Source: Flavobacterium sp.
GTDB lineage: Bacteria; Bacteroidota; Bacteroidia; Flavobacteriales; Flavobacteriaceae
DNA length: 64,000 bases
Assembly (NCBI GenBank): GCA_012837155.1
Contig: CP051546.1
Span: 467,474-531,473 of the forward strand
Direction: 5' to 3'
Position numbers and translations under genes: made by a program
The notes under the pieces: model-generated
Database searches by the model: none
The model's input: only the letters and a program-made list of their open reading frames with translations
What the model was told of the DNA's origin: nothing
Shown: one piece after another, positions 38,981 to 49,302 of the stretch
How positions within the stretch are numbered: the stretch's first letter is position 1
Layout: each line of letters opens with the position of its first letter

Positions 38981-39129
38981 TTACCGCAAATTCGCAGATT
39001 ATATTTTTAATAAGTAGTGGTTATGGTATAATGGCGTATTTCGAAATCGAATAAAAAAATATAAATTGTTGATTCGTTTGACTTTATGACATTTAAATTT
39101 CCGACTTATTTAATTTGCGAATCTGCAGT
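38981..39129. repeat. MITE-like element copy 2 nested in a CGCAGATT-type inverted repeat
   Basis: Outer arms TTACCGCAAATTCGCAGATT (38981-39000) and TAATTTGCGAATCTGCAGT (39111-39129) are imperfect inverted repeats. Between them, 39009-39110 is bounded by AATAAGT/ACTTATT and resembles the element at 7668-7796, sharing ATTCGTTTGACTTTATGACA. It has an internal 26-bp shortening relative to copy 1. No gene is inside. Confidence 0.6.
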
Positions 39130-39139
39130 TTTTTTAAGA

Positions 39140-39799
39140 TTAATCAATTGCCATTTCTGGAATTTCACTTTCGATTATCAATTTGGCTTCAGTAGAAGCG
39201 ATGATGTGTTCAACGGAAACGCCTGGCGCACGTTCTAATAGTTTAAATCCTTTTGGGGTTACTTCTAAAACCGCTAATTCGGTTACGACTTTTTTCACGC
39301 AGCCAACACCAGTTAATGGCAAAGTACATTTTTTAAGAATTTTCGATTCTCCCGCTTTGTTGACGTGCATCATTGCCACGATAATATTCTCGGCAGAAGC
39401 GACTAAATCCATAGCACCACCCATTCCTTTGACCATTTTTCCGGGGATTTTCCAATTGGCAATATCGCCGTTTTCGGCTACTTCCATGGCGCCAAGAATG
39501 GTCAAATCGACGTGTTGCCCACGAATCATTCCGAAACTCATCGCCGAGTCAAAAAAAGAGGCTCCTTTTAAAGTTGTGATGGTTTGTTTACCGGCATTGA
39601 TTAAATCGGAGTCTTCTTCGCCCTCGAAAGGGAAAGGGCCCATTCCTAGAACGCCGTTTTCACTCTGAAATTCCACATCAATTCCTTTTGGAATATAATT
39701 GGCTACCAAGGTTGGAATCCCAATGCCAAGGTTTACAAAATAATTATTTTGAACTTCTTGGGCGATGCGTTTTGCAATGTCTTCTTTAGCAAGTGCCAT
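39140..39799 (-). CDS. scoB: 3-oxoacid CoA-transferase subunit B
   Basis: Beta subunit of succinyl-CoA:3-oxoacid (acetoacetate) CoA-transferase, which transfers CoA in ketone-body and acetoacetate use. ATG 39799 (MALAKEDIAKRIAQEV) is chosen because it matches the family start; an upstream in-frame Met would add 36 unrelated residues. NLGIGIPTL, the catalytic Glu in SENGVLGMGP and GGAMDLV are visible. About 219 residues, normal length. The alpha-subunit gene ends 1 bp before it. Confidence 0.95.
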   Translation of the reverse strand: MALAKEDIAKRIAQEVQNNYFVNLGIGIPTLVANYIPKGIDVEFQSENGVLGMGPFPFEGEEDSDLINAGKQTITTLKGASFFDSAMSFGMIRGQHVDLTILGAMEVAENGDIANWKIPGKMVKGMGGAMDLVASAENIIVAMMHVNKAGESKILKKCTLPLTGVGCVKKVVTELAVLEVTPKGFKLLERAPGVSVEHIIASTEAKLIIESEIPEMAID

Positions 39800-39800
39800 A

Positions 39801-40502
39801 TTAGTCTCTTTTAAGAGTTGTACGTTGTTCAATCCTCTTTTCGTATTTTTCTCCTTGAAAAATGCGTTGTACAAATATGCCAGGAATATGAATTTGGTTG
39901 GGGTCAAGTGTTCCGGCTTCGACTAATTCCTCAACTTCGGCGATGGTAATTTTTCCTGCGCCAGCCATAGATGGATTGAAGTTTCGGGCGGTTCCTTTGA
40001 AGATGAGGTTTCCTGCTGTATCACCTTTCCAAGCTTTTACAATAGAAAAATCAGCTTTGAAAGCCAATTCCATCACGTGCATTTTTCCGTTGAATTCTCG
40101 GGTTTCTTTGCCAATGGCGACTTCGGTTCCGAAACCTGCAGGGGTAAAAAAAGCGGGGATTCCTGCTTGGGCAGCGCGACATCTTTCGGCCAAAGTTCCT
40201 TGCGGAATGAGTTCTACTTCGAGTTCGCCAGAAAGCATTTGGCGCTCGAATTCGGCATTTTCTCCTACGTAGGAAGAAATCATTTTTTTGATTTGTTTCT
40301 TTTGTAACAATAACCCGAGTCCAAAATCATCTACGCCAGCATTATTAGAAACACAGGTAAGATTATGGATTCCCTTTTTTACGAGTTCGGCGATGGAGTT
40401 TTCGGGAATACCACACAAACCAAAGCCACCGAGTATTAGTGTCATTCCGTTTTCGATTCCTTGGAGGGCTTCTTGTACGTTGTTTACCTTTTTGTTAATC
40501 AT
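39801..40502 (-). CDS. scoA: 3-oxoacid CoA-transferase subunit A
   Basis: Alpha subunit of the same enzyme, 233 residues from ATG 40502 ([16 protein letters not shown]). The CoA-binding motif [10 protein letters not shown] and [15 protein letters not shown] are typical, as is [12 protein letters not shown]. It lies directly upstream of scoB in a two-gene operon. The longer frame upstream (22 codons) lacks family similarity and is left out. Confidence 0.95.
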   Translation of the reverse strand: MINKKVNNVQEALQGIENGMTLILGGFGLCGIPENSIAELVKKGIHNLTCVSNNAGVDDFGLGLLLQKKQIKKMISSYVGENAEFERQMLSGELEVELIPQGTLAERCRAAQAGIPAFFTPAGFGTEVAIGKETREFNGKMHVMELAFKADFSIVKAWKGDTAGNLIFKGTARNFNPSMAGAGKITIAEVEELVEAGTLDPNQIHIPGIFVQRIFQGEKYEKRIEQRTTLKRD

Positions 40503-40547
40503 AGTCGTGTTTTTTAGCCCTGATGCCCAATTGTTTTCAGAATTGCC

Positions 40548-40572
40548 TTTTGTGGCGGGGTTCGCCACAAAA
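40548..40572. repeat. Short hairpin between PBP1A and scoA
   Basis: TTTTGTGGCG (40548-40557) and CGCCACAAAA (40563-40572) form a perfect 10-bp stem with a 5-nt loop. No T tract follows on either strand outside the arms, so it may be a weak bidirectional terminator. Confidence 0.5.
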
Positions 40573-40612
40573 GATATAGTGCAAAGCAGGGAAGGCAGGG
40601 CTTCAAAAAAAA

Positions 40613-42921
40613 TTACAAGCCGAATTCCTCGGTATTTTGTTCTACATCGGTGCTATCTTTTACTTTTGGTGCGGTATAGCAATCTACTTTTATAGAAAGA
40701 TTTGGAGGTCTGTCGAAATCTACTCTAGAGACTTTAAGGTTTTCATCGGCATAACAAAGTTTCATAAAATAGCCCCAAATAGGTAAGGCTGCAGTTGCTC
40801 CTTGACCGTAAGTGATGCTTTTGAATCGCGCTGAACGGTCTTCGCATCCTACCCAAACTCCAGTAACAAGATTGGGAACCATTCCCATAAACCAACCGTC
40901 AGATTGGTTTTGTGTGGTACCTGTTTTACCCGCAATGGGGTTTGTAAAGAGATAAGGATAGCCTGTCCAACGATTATCGCCGCTACCTCCGCCTTGTGTT
41001 CGTAATCGTGCTCCAGAGCCACTTTCGGTAACTCCTTCTAGCAATTTGATTACGGCAAATGCAACATCTTTATTTAAAACATCGTGTGATTCTGGAATGG
41101 GTTCATAGATGACCACGCCACTTTTGTCTTCGATTCGAGTGATAAATTGTGGTTTTATGTAAACGCCTTGGTTGGCAAAAGTTCCATAAGCGGCTACCAT
41201 GTCTTCGACGGTAACATCGACTGCGCCAAGGGCTATAGAGGGTTGCGCTGGAATATCGGATTTTATTCCTAATTTATGTGCTAATTCGACTACGGCTTCA
41301 GGACCTGTTTTGTCAATTAATTTGGCCGAAATGGTGTTGATAGAATTTGCTAATCCTTGTTTCAAGCTTACCATTCCACGGTATTTATTATCGGAATTTC
41401 TTGGTTCCCAATCTTCGGTAACATTGTGTCGCCCTTTGTGAATCATAAAGGGACCATCAATAATGGTGTCGCAAGGGGACATTCCTAATTGTTCGATGGC
41501 AGTTGCATAAACAAATGGTTTAAAGGTCGAACCCACCTGTCTGGCACCTTGTCCCACATGATCATATTGAAAATATTTGTAGTTAATACCTCCAACCCAA
41601 GCTTTTATGCCTCCAGTTTGAGGATCCATTGCCATTAATCCTGACTGCAAAAAATGCTTGTAATACCGAATAGAATCTAAAGGGGTCATAATGGTGTCTT
41701 TTTCGCCTTTCCAGGTAAAGATGGTCATTTTAGTTTTTACGCTAAATGTTTTTATTATTTCCTCGTCGCTTTTTTCTTCTTGTTTTAGCATAAACCATCT
41801 GTTGGATGATTTCATGGCTTGATTGAGAATTCGTTGGGTTTCAGCATCAGAGATATTTACAAAAGGAGCATTTTTATTGGTTTTAGATTGAAGAAAAAAT
41901 TCTTCCTGAAGGTTTGCCATGTGCTTAGCAACGGCTTCTTCGGCATGCAACTGCATTCTTGAATCTATGGTGGTATAAATTTTTAACCCATCTTTATAAA
42001 TGTTATAATCAGAGCCGTCTGGTTTTTTGTTTTCATTTACCCATTTTTTCATATAATCGCGCAAATATTCTCTAAAATAGGTGGCTGTTCCTTCTCGGTG
42101 GCTTTCTAGTTTGAAATGTAAAACTACAGGTTCGCTTTGCAATTTTTCCTTTTGAGATTGTGTAATAATGTGGTTTTTTGCCATTTGCGCAAGCACTACA
42201 TTTCTTCGATTGGTTACGCCTTTTAGATTTCTAATCGGATTATACAAACCAGAGTTTTTAAACATTCCTACTAGCATCGCCGATTCGTCTACGGTTAAGT
42301 CTTTTGGTTCTTTCGAAAAATAGGTCTTTGCAGCCGAACTTACCCCAACGGAATAGTTGCCAAAATCGTAGACATTGCAATACATGGCGATGATTTCGCT
42401 TTTTGTATATTGTCTTTCTAATCGAATGGCAATAATCCATTCCTTGATTTTTTGTACGATTCTAAAAGGTAAAAACTTGGAACCTTCTCCATGAAATAAT
42501 TGTTTGGCCAATTGTTGCGTCAAGGTACTTGCGCCGCCACTTGTTCCTAAACTGGCAATGGCTCTTAAAGTTCCTCTGCCGTCTATGCCTGAATGTTCAT
42601 AAAAGCGTTCGTCTTCAGTAGCTACAAGGGCTTGTACAAAATTTTTAGGTAAATCTGAATATTTTAATTGCGATCTATTTTGCTCAAAATATTTACCTAA
42701 AATTACTCCATCAGACGAAATAATTTCGGTCGCCAAATTGGAATCTGGATTTTCTAAATCTTCAAAAGAAGGCATAGAACCAAAAAGTCCCCATGAGGCA
42801 AATAAGAAGAACAACAAAATACCTCCAGAGCCATAAAAGAAAATTTTCCAAAATTTCTTTTTATAATAGGAGATGTCTTTTTCTGTTTTTTTGTTTGATT
42901 ATTGTTTTTTTGAGTTGCCAT
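40613..42921 (-). CDS. Class A penicillin-binding protein 1A (frameshifted at the N-terminus)
   Basis: Bifunctional peptidoglycan synthase, about 769 residues. ATG 42921 gives [12 protein letters not shown]; the frame breaks at the T7 run 42886-42892 and with one base more continues [19 protein letters not shown] into the membrane anchor. Glycosyltransferase motifs: [12 protein letters not shown] and [12 protein letters not shown]. Transpeptidase motifs: STFKPF (SxxK), SIN in [11 protein letters not shown] and KTGTT. It follows gldH by 10 bp in the ricT-gldH-PBP1A order seen in flavobacteria. Confidence 0.93.
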
Positions 42922-42931
42922 ACATTCTATG

Positions 42932-43411
42932 TTAATCTATTTTTTCTATTCTGAAACCCACCTCGGTAATTCCTTCTAAGGCTTTAACGCCAGCTATTTT
43001 TCCGTTTTCTCTAACGGCTTGTTTAATGTAAACCTTTGTTATTCCGTTTAATTTTACTTTGTTTTTGTAAAACAACTTACTTTCCTTTATGTCGGTAAAT
43101 CCATCGCCCAGTAAACTCCCGTCAGGATTTGCCATTTGGTATTCAAGGGTGTCAATTTTTGTAAGTCCTGATGCTTTTTCTAATGACACAATTAGAAAGA
43201 GATTGTTAAAGGGATAGTTGTTGTTGTCTCGCAAATTTAGGAACAAATTGTATTGTTTTGTAGTATCTAATTTGGGTAAATTAAATGTGACAATACTGTC
43301 TTTATTCCAAGCACTTCCTACGGATTTATATTCGTCAAAAACTCTTTTTTTGTCACATGAAAAAAAGAGTATCACGACCAAAAGAAGGAATACACTATTT
43401 TTTATTTTCAT
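42932..43411 (-). CDS. gldH: Gliding motility lipoprotein GldH
   Basis: Outer-membrane-side lipoprotein needed for gliding and linked to the T9SS machinery in Flavobacterium. 159 residues with a lipoprotein signal (LLLVVILFFSC, Cys19), then VFDEYKSVGSAWNKDS and FNLFLNLRDNNNYPFNNLF-type sequence (here QYNLFLNLRDNNNYPF) typical of GldH. It overlaps the end of ricT by 17 bp and precedes PBP1A, the order expected in this family. Confidence 0.9.
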   Translation of the reverse strand: MKIKNSVFLLLVVILFFSCDKKRVFDEYKSVGSAWNKDSIVTFNLPKLDTTKQYNLFLNLRDNNNYPFNNLFLIVSLEKASGLTKIDTLEYQMANPDGSLLGDGFTDIKESKLFYKNKVKLNGITKVYIKQAVRENGKIAGVKALEGITEVGFRIEKID

Positions 43412-44667
43412 TTTTAGTGATAATTATAGGTTTTCTTGCTACTGCTGGTTTTTCGTTTGTATGTTTAGGTTTTGCACTATTATTTGGTTTTCTATTATTA
43501 TTGTTGCTATTGTTGGCAACAATTAGATTTTCTCCAGCAGGTTTGCGTTTTCTATTTGATTTTTTCTTTTTCTTAGGTTGGTCAAAACGAGTTAAACTTT
43601 CTTGACCCATAGCATTGTTAAAGTGTTTTTCAGGTTCTTGAACAATTTCTATTGCAAAATCTTCTAATGAAGCCACTTTGTTTTTGAGTTTGTTTTCGGC
43701 AATGATTTCTTTGACTTGGTCAATTTTTAGCACATGCCAATTGGCAAAATCATTGGTATAAGCAAACCACATCATCTCTTTGAAAATATCTTGTTTTTGA
43801 CAAACTGCCTCCCCTTTTTCGGTTATTAATTTGGTGTCAAAACTTGGAAATCCCTGTAAGGCATCCATATAGGTATCGAGTTCATAATTCAGGCAACATT
43901 TTAATTTTCCGCATTGCCCTGCTAGTTTTTGAGGATTTAAAGACAGTTGTTGGTAACGGGCTGCCGAAGTGTTGACACTTCGAAAATCAGTTAGCCAAGT
44001 AGAACAACACAACTCTCTACCGCAAGATCCAATGCCACCTAAACGAGCTGCTTCTTGCCGAAGACCTACTTGTTTCATTTCGACTCGGGTGCTAAATTCT
44101 TTTGCAAAATCTTTTATCAGGAGTCTAAAATCGACTCTGTCATTGGCAGTATAATAGAATGTTGCTTTTGAGCCGTCGCCTTGAAACTCGATATCAGAAA
44201 TTTTCATTTCTAGTTTTTGAGCAATGGCCAATTCGCGGGCACGAACTTTCATAGGTTCTTCTTTATCGCGTGCAACAGACCAAATATCGATGTCTTTTTG
44301 TGATGCTTTTCGGTATACTTTTGCTACATCGGTGCTGGTAGGATTGACTCCTTTTTTTCTTCATTTGGATGCGTACCAATTCGCCTGTTAAAGTCACAAT
44401 TCCTATATCATGACCTGGCGAAGCTTCGGTAGCGACAATGTCGCCCATGCTTAGAGTAAGTTTTTCGGTATTGCGATAAAATTCTTTTCTGCCATTCTTG
44501 AAACGAATTTCAACACAGTCAAAAGGAGCTTCTCCATTGGGCAAACTCATATTAGAAAGCCAGTCAAAAACGGTTAATTTATTGCAGCTATCGGTGCCGC
44601 AGGTCCCATTATTTTTACAACCTTTAGGCGCACCACCATCAGAGGTTGAACAACTTGTACATGCCAT
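43395..44667 (-). CDS. ricT: RicT/YaaT-like PSP1-domain protein (frameshifted)
   Basis: PSP1-family protein, about 423 residues. ATG 44667 gives MACTSCSTSDGGAPKGC; the frame breaks at the T7 run 44352-44358 and with one base less runs MKKKGVNPTSTDVAKVYRKA into the main part. Cys clusters CGRELCC and CGKLKCC, typical of RicT, may hold an iron-sulfur cluster as in the B. subtilis Ric complex. A Lys/Arg/Asn-rich tail of about 70 residues follows. It heads the operon with gldH and PBP1A. Its role in Bacteroidota is not established. Confidence 0.88.
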
Positions 44668-45309
44668 AATTATATATGTAGTGTCGTGACGGGCACAACT
44701 TAAGTTCTTAAAACGTTTAGTCGGTAAAGATATTATTTTTAGTTTAAAGTTTAGAGGTTTCAAGTTTCAAGTTTTTAGAAAACAAAAAAATCGATTTCTT
44801 TGAAATCAATGAGGGATTTTTAGATCTATTTTTATTATGTTTTGCTCTGGTATTTAATGGGAGTTACACCCAACGAGTTTGATACAATAAGATTGAAATG
44901 GGTATGGCTTTGTTTGTTCTAAGATTAAGTATACGATTTATTTTTTTATTTCTTTTTTACCGTCAATTATAATTGAATTGGGTTTTTTCAAAATCATTAC
45001 ATAATTGTGGTCTGTAATAAAGTAAATTTATGCAGACTCCATTCTTGTAAATATAAGGGTTGTTTGTAGTGTGGATCCAGTAATCAAAATTTATTTCAAA
45101 CAAGATTAGCCTAGTTTATAAAATTGGATTATCTGTTGACAAAGCCTACTCACGAGTTTGATTAGTCAAAAATAGAACTAGAGTTCCAAAATCTGTATTC
45201 ACAGATAAAGAAGCCCCTTAATTCCGATTAGAATCATCCCGTTTTTTAGAGCTTGACTAAATAGTATTAGTAACATATTTACCCTAATTTTGTACAAGCA
45301 AATTAAGTT
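44668..45309. other. Gene-free stretch
   Basis: 642 bp between ricT and the divergent DJ-1-type gene. No frame of convincing composition and no strong repeat was seen. The only feature I can name is a -7-like TAATTTTG at 45285-45292, 18 bp before the downstream start. Confidence 0.6.
45285..45292 (+). promoter_or_regulatory. Candidate -7 element for the DJ-1/PfpI gene
   Basis: TAATTTTG fits TANNTTTG and lies 18 bp before the ATG. No -33 TTG at the usual distance is seen. Confidence 0.35.
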
Positions 45310-46077
45310 ATGAGAAAAATAATATTTTTTGTCACTATTGTATCAACATCGAATTGCATAACCGCAACAGCACAAAAGCAAAATAAAAAAGATATGAAAA
45401 AAGTATTATTTGTTGTCACAAGTCACGATAAATTGGGCGACACAGGAGAAAAAACAGGATTTTGGACAGAAGAATTAGCAGCCCCTTATTATGCTTTGAC
45501 AGATCAAGGAGTTCAAATTGATATTGCTACACCGCTGGGAGGACAACCCCCAATTGACCCAAAAAGCGAAGATCCATCAGCCGCTACGGAAGATACCAAA
45601 AGATTTGACAGCGACACAGTTCTTCTCGAAAAGCTAAAACACACACTAAAATTAGTCGATGTCAGCCAAGCAGATTACGATGCTGTTTTTTATCCTGGAG
45701 GTCACGGACCACTTTGGGATTTAGCCGAAGATTCCAATTCAGCAGCATTGATTGAAGCGTTTTATACTAACAACAAACCTATTGGTTTTGTCTGTCATGC
45801 GCCCGGTGTTCTCAAAAATGTAAAAATTGATGGTAAATTTTTAGTGAAAGGCAAAAAAGTAACCGGTTTTTCAAATACGGAAGAAGCTGCTGTTGGTTTA
45901 ACCAATATTGTCCCTTTTTTATTAGAAGATGTTTTACAAAAAAATGGCGCAACCTATTCAAAGGGGAGCGATTGGCATCCTTATGCCGTTGAAGATGGCT
46001 TGTTGATAACTGGACAAAATCCAGCCTCGTCTAAATTAGTTGCAGAAAAATTATTGCAACAATTGAATTCAAAATAG
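45310..46077 (+). CDS. Exported DJ-1/PfpI-family protein (Hsp31-like)
   Basis: 255 residues. A signal-like N-terminus (IIFFVTIVSTSNCITATAQ) precedes a class I glutamine-amidotransferase-like fold: KTGFWTEELAAPY (Glu), FYPGGHGPLWDL and the nucleophile elbow GFVCHAPG (Cys), with the end DWHPYAVEDGLLITGQNPAS. Family members act as glyoxalase III, chaperone or deglycase-type enzymes; which applies here is unknown. The predicted export is less common for this family. An internal Met (MKKVLFVVTSHDK) would give a cytoplasmic form and cannot be excluded as the true start. Confidence 0.88.
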   Translation: MRKIIFFVTIVSTSNCITATAQKQNKKDMKKVLFVVTSHDKLGDTGEKTGFWTEELAAPYYALTDQGVQIDIATPLGGQPPIDPKSEDPSAATEDTKRFDSDTVLLEKLKHTLKLVDVSQADYDAVFYPGGHGPLWDLAEDSNSAALIEAFYTNNKPIGFVCHAPGVLKNVKIDGKFLVKGKKVTGFSNTEEAAVGLTNIVPFLLEDVLQKNGATYSKGSDWHPYAVEDGLLITGQNPASSKLVAEKLLQQLNSK

Positions 46078-46104
46078 CATTTAATTGAGTTGGAAAAAAA
46101 ATAG

Positions 46105-46140
46105 AAAGGCGTTCTAGTACTAACCTTAAGAACGCCTTTT
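46105..46140 (+). terminator. Intrinsic terminator after the DJ-1/PfpI gene
   Basis: AAAGGCGTTCT (46105-46115) and AGAACGCCTTT (46129-46139) form a perfect 11-bp stem with a 13-nt loop, followed by T. Confidence 0.9.
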
Positions 46141-46226
46141 ACAAAAAATACTAAAACAAAACTAACTAACTAATTCAATTCTTTTTTAGAAAAAACCATT
46201 TATACCCAAAATTACTTATAAATTAG

Positions 46227-46303
46227 TCCAATTGTCAGTTTGAGCGCAGTCGAGAACCTTTATAACATCTCGACTGCGCTCGATATGACAAAAAAGAATT
46301 GGA
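46227..46303. repeat. REP-like hairpin (GAGCGCAGTCGAGA family)
   Basis: GAGCGCAGTCGAGA (46242-46255) and TCTCGACTGCGCTC (46268-46281) are perfect 14-bp arms, extended outward by TCCAATTGTCA and TGACA...AATTGGA. Hairpins of this type are scattered in flavobacterial genomes. Confidence 0.8.
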
Positions 46304-46413
46304 CTATAATGAACTAATAAAAGGGATTACTTATGAAGTACAACGTAGAATAAAAATATATATTGTACAGAAATACAAAAAAACAATTATTTTTTTCATG
46401 GTTTTAAAACGGA

Positions 46414-46445
46414 TTGCTTTATTAGTATATTTTTAAGTACTTTTG
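46414..46445 (+). promoter_or_regulatory. Candidate promoter for gpsA
   Basis: TTG at 46414-46416, 21 bp, then TACTTTTG at 46438-46445, in the form TTG-N-TANNTTTG used in Bacteroidota; 18 bp before the gpsA ATG. Confidence 0.5.
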
Positions 46446-46463
46446 GTTAAATTTAATAAAAAA

Positions 46464-47459
46464 ATGACCGATAATTTAAAATTTGCAGTAATTGGTGGCG
46501 GAAGTTGGGCAACAGCAATTGCTAAAATGTTATGTGTAAACCTAAAAGAAATCGCTTGGTACATGCGAAATGAAGAGGCCATAGAGCATATAAAAATTTA
46601 CCACCACAATCCAAATTACTTGAGTTCTGTTGAATTTGACACTACAAAATTAAAGCTTACTAATAACATCAACGAGGCCATAGCTTATGCTGATTACATC
46701 ATTTTTGCCATTCCTTCGGCGTTTTTAAGTGGCGAATTAGAAAAATTGACCGTATCATTAAAAGATAAAGTTATTTTCTCGGCCATCAAAGGAATTGTTC
46801 CCGAAACGAGTCTAATTGTTGGAGAGCATTTTAATAAAACTTACGGAATTCCTTTTGAAAATATTGGCGTTATCACGGGACCTTGCCATGCTGAAGAAGT
46901 CGCTTTAGAGCGGTTGTCCTATTTAACAATTGCCTGTGGCGATGCTAAAAAAGCAAAAATTGTAGCAGCATATTTGTCCTGTAATTATATAAAAACCAAG
47001 ATTTCTGACGATATTATCGGCACCGAATATGCAGCAATGCTCAAAAATATTTATGCCATTGCAGCAGGAATTGCTCACGGATTGGGTTATGGAGATAATT
47101 TTCAATCCGTATTAATGAGTAATGGTATTCGAGAGATGAAAAAATTCATCAAGAAAGTGCACAAAATGAAACGCAACATCAATGATTCGGCTTATTTGGG
47201 CGATTTATTGGTAACAGGTTATTCTGTATTTTCTAGGAATAGAATGTTCGGGAACATGATTGGAAAAGGCTATACTGTAAAATCGGCGATGATGGAGATG
47301 AGTATGGTTTCTGAGGGCTATTATGCCGCCAAAAGTGCTTATAATCTCAACCTTAATTATGGCGCAAAAACGCCCATAATCGATGCGGTTTACAGCATTT
47401 TATATGAAGGAAAATCGGCTAAGTCTGTATTTAAAAAATTAACAGAGAAGTTGGATTAA
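46464..47459 (+). CDS. gpsA: NAD(P)-dependent glycerol-3-phosphate dehydrogenase
   Basis: Makes sn-glycerol 3-phosphate for phospholipids. ATG 46464 (MTDNLKFAVIGGGSWATAI) puts the nucleotide loop GGGSWATA at the start; the in-frame TTG seven codons earlier is less likely. FSAIKGIVPETSLIVGEHF, GPCHAEEVA, the catalytic Lys in YAAMLKNIYAIAAGIAHGLGYGDNF (seen as AAMLKNIYAIAAG) and GDLLVTGYSVFSRNRMFG are present. 331 residues, normal length. A small membrane-protein gene starts 1 bp after its stop. Confidence 0.96.
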   Translation: MTDNLKFAVIGGGSWATAIAKMLCVNLKEIAWYMRNEEAIEHIKIYHHNPNYLSSVEFDTTKLKLTNNINEAIAYADYIIFAIPSAFLSGELEKLTVSLKDKVIFSAIKGIVPETSLIVGEHFNKTYGIPFENIGVITGPCHAEEVALERLSYLTIACGDAKKAKIVAAYLSCNYIKTKISDDIIGTEYAAMLKNIYAIAAGIAHGLGYGDNFQSVLMSNGIREMKKFIKKVHKMKRNINDSAYLGDLLVTGYSVFSRNRMFGNMIGKGYTVKSAMMEMSMVSEGYYAAKSAYNLNLNYGAKTPIIDAVYSILYEGKSAKSVFKKLTEKLD

Positions 47460-47460
47460 T

Positions 47461-47742
47461 ATGAGCGAAAGATGGAAATATCAGATCAGAATAGGACTCT
47501 TTTGGGGACTTTTTATGTCATTGGGGATGACTGTTTTTGACTGCTTCAACACCTCTTTTGAAGAGGCAATTGTATCAAAATATATATTTTTACGTGTATT
47601 AATATTTGTTTTGACTGGGATTTTTTGGATTGGTTATGATAGTTGGAAGAAAAAAATCAAAAGAGAAAATACTCCTAAATCTACCTCACAATCACTCCAT
47701 CTACAAACAAAAGGGGTACTTCTTCAACATCATCAGGAATGA
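47461..47742 (+). CDS. Small two-helix membrane protein, unknown
   Basis: 93 residues with two membrane segments (about 10-28 and 41-59) and a basic tail. Not recognised beyond being a small membrane protein. It starts 1 bp after gpsA and is likely translated with it. The last 62 bp overlap the 3' end of the convergent gene at 47681-48088; the overlapping tail looks composition-driven, so the true end of this protein may be earlier or the overlap may be real. Confidence 0.6.
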   Translation: MSERWKYQIRIGLFWGLFMSLGMTVFDCFNTSFEEAIVSKYIFLRVLIFVLTGIFWIGYDSWKKKIKRENTPKSTSQSLHLQTKGVLLQHHQE

Positions 47743-48088
47743 TGGAATTGGCTTTGAAAATGAATTTTTTGTCATACAAAGTATTTCCTATAAAAAAGGT
47801 AACCATGAATTCGTTATGGAGTGCTAAAACACTTTTTTCTACCATTTCGACTTTTACAAAAGTAACCGCAGGAACCGCTATAAAAGCGTGACGCAAGAGC
47901 GATGTTTTTTTCATTTCTCCGTCTATGGTGCCAAAAGCTTTAGAAACCACCATAACACTATCCAGTTGAAAATCGCTATCGTTTACTAAATAAATATACC
48001 AAACTTTTTCCATAAAATCGTCGCTCCATTCTTGAACTGCGGCAAGGAAAACGTTTTCTACGATAGGGATGATGATGTCGGACTTCAT
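47681..48088 (-). CDS. Conserved hypothetical protein
   Basis: 135-residue soluble protein I recognise only as a type found next to pheS in flavobacteria, without known function. Notable segments are WSDDFMEKVWYIYLVNDS and FMVTFFIGNTLYDKKFIFKANSI. No membrane segment or known motif. It follows pheS-side sequence on the minus strand with an 85-bp gap; its 3' end overlaps the convergent small membrane gene by 62 bp. Confidence 0.7.
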   Translation of the reverse strand: MKSDIIIPIVENVFLAAVQEWSDDFMEKVWYIYLVNDSDFQLDSVMVVSKAFGTIDGEMKKTSLLRHAFIAVPAVTFVKVEMVEKSVLALHNEFMVTFFIGNTLYDKKFIFKANSIIPDDVEEVPLLFVDGVIVR

Positions 48089-48173
48089 AATGATTGATGA
48101 TTTCAGATTAACGGATGTTGCTTTTTGATGTGTAAAATCAGCAATCTAAAATCGTTAATCAACATTCTTAAAT

Positions 48174-49199
48174 CTAAATACTCGCTTTGAATTGCTCTAA
48201 GAAACGAACGTCGTTTTCGTAAAACATTCGAATATCGCCTATTTGATACAACAACATTGCTATTCTTTCGATTCCCATTCCAAAGGCAAAACCAGAATAT
48301 TCTTCTGGATTGATGTTACAATTTTTCAACACATTGGGATCGACCATTCCGCAACCGCCAATTTCTAACCAACCGGTTCCTTTGGTAATTCTATAATCGG
48401 TTTCGGTTTTTAAACCCCAATAAATGTCAATTTCGGCACTTGGTTCTGTAAATGGAAAATACGAAGGACGCAAACGAATCTTTGATTTGCCAAACATTTC
48501 TTTGGTAAAATACAAAAGCGTTTGCTTCAAATCAGCAAAAGAAACGTCTTTGTCAATGTATAACCCTTCGACTTGGTGGAAAATACAATGCGAACGCGAC
48601 GAAATGGCTTCGTTGCGAAAAACTCTTCCCGGCGAAATGGTACGAATGGGCGGTTTGTTATTTTCCATATAGCGCACCTGCACAGATGAAGTGTGTGTAC
48701 GCAACAAAATATCAGGATGGGTTTGAATAAAAAACGTGTCTTGCATATCACGCGCCGGATGGTATTCGGGCAAATTTAATGCGGTAAAATTATGCCAATC
48801 GTCCTCAATTTCTGGCCCTTCGGAAACATTGAAACCAACGTTTGAAAAGATGTCGATAATTTGGTTTTTTACCAAGGAAATGGGGTGGCGAGAACCAATA
48901 AGTACAGGTTCTGCCGAACGGGTTAAATCGCCATATAATCCTTTGATTTCTTCTTTACTTTCTAAAGCTTCTTGGATGGATTTTATTTTTTCTTCAGCAG
49001 AGGATTTTAGCAAATTAATTACTTGTCCAAACTCTTTTTTTTGTTCAACGGGAACGTTTTTGAATTCGGCAAAAAAGTCTTTTAAAAGCCCTTTGCTTCC
49101 AAGGAATTTGATTCGAAAGGCTTCGAGTTCTTCCTTATTTTGTGTTGAAAAAGCTTGTGCTTCTCCAATATATTCTTTTATCTTATCTATCATTTTCAT
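48174..49199 (-). CDS. pheS: Phenylalanyl-tRNA synthetase alpha subunit
   Basis: Catalytic subunit of PheRS, 341 residues. An N-terminal coiled coil ([19 protein letters not shown]) precedes the class II core: motif 1 [20 protein letters not shown] (20 residues), motif 2 [12 protein letters not shown], and motif 3 [27 protein letters not shown] and [11 protein letters not shown] are typical. The start at 49199 ([10 protein letters not shown]) could instead be the Met two codons later. The beta subunit is not in the window, as is common in Bacteroidota. Confidence 0.97.
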   Translation of the reverse strand: MKMIDKIKEYIGEAQAFSTQNKEELEAFRIKFLGSKGLLKDFFAEFKNVPVEQKKEFGQVINLLKSSAEEKIKSIQEALESKEEIKGLYGDLTRSAEPVLIGSRHPISLVKNQIIDIFSNVGFNVSEGPEIEDDWHNFTALNLPEYHPARDMQDTFFIQTHPDILLRTHTSSVQVRYMENNKPPIRTISPGRVFRNEAISSRSHCIFHQVEGLYIDKDVSFADLKQTLLYFTKEMFGKSKIRLRPSYFPFTEPSAEIDIYWGLKTETDYRITKGTGWLEIGGCGMVDPNVLKNCNINPEEYSGFAFGMGIERIAMLLYQIGDIRMFYENDVRFLEQFKASI

Positions 49200-49302
49200 C
49201 CAATAATTGAGAGTGCAAATTTAAGTAAAAGTTCTGATTTAAGAATGATGATTAACGATTGTTGATTGCTGATTGTAAAAAAACTTCTGAAATCTGCAAT
49301 CG

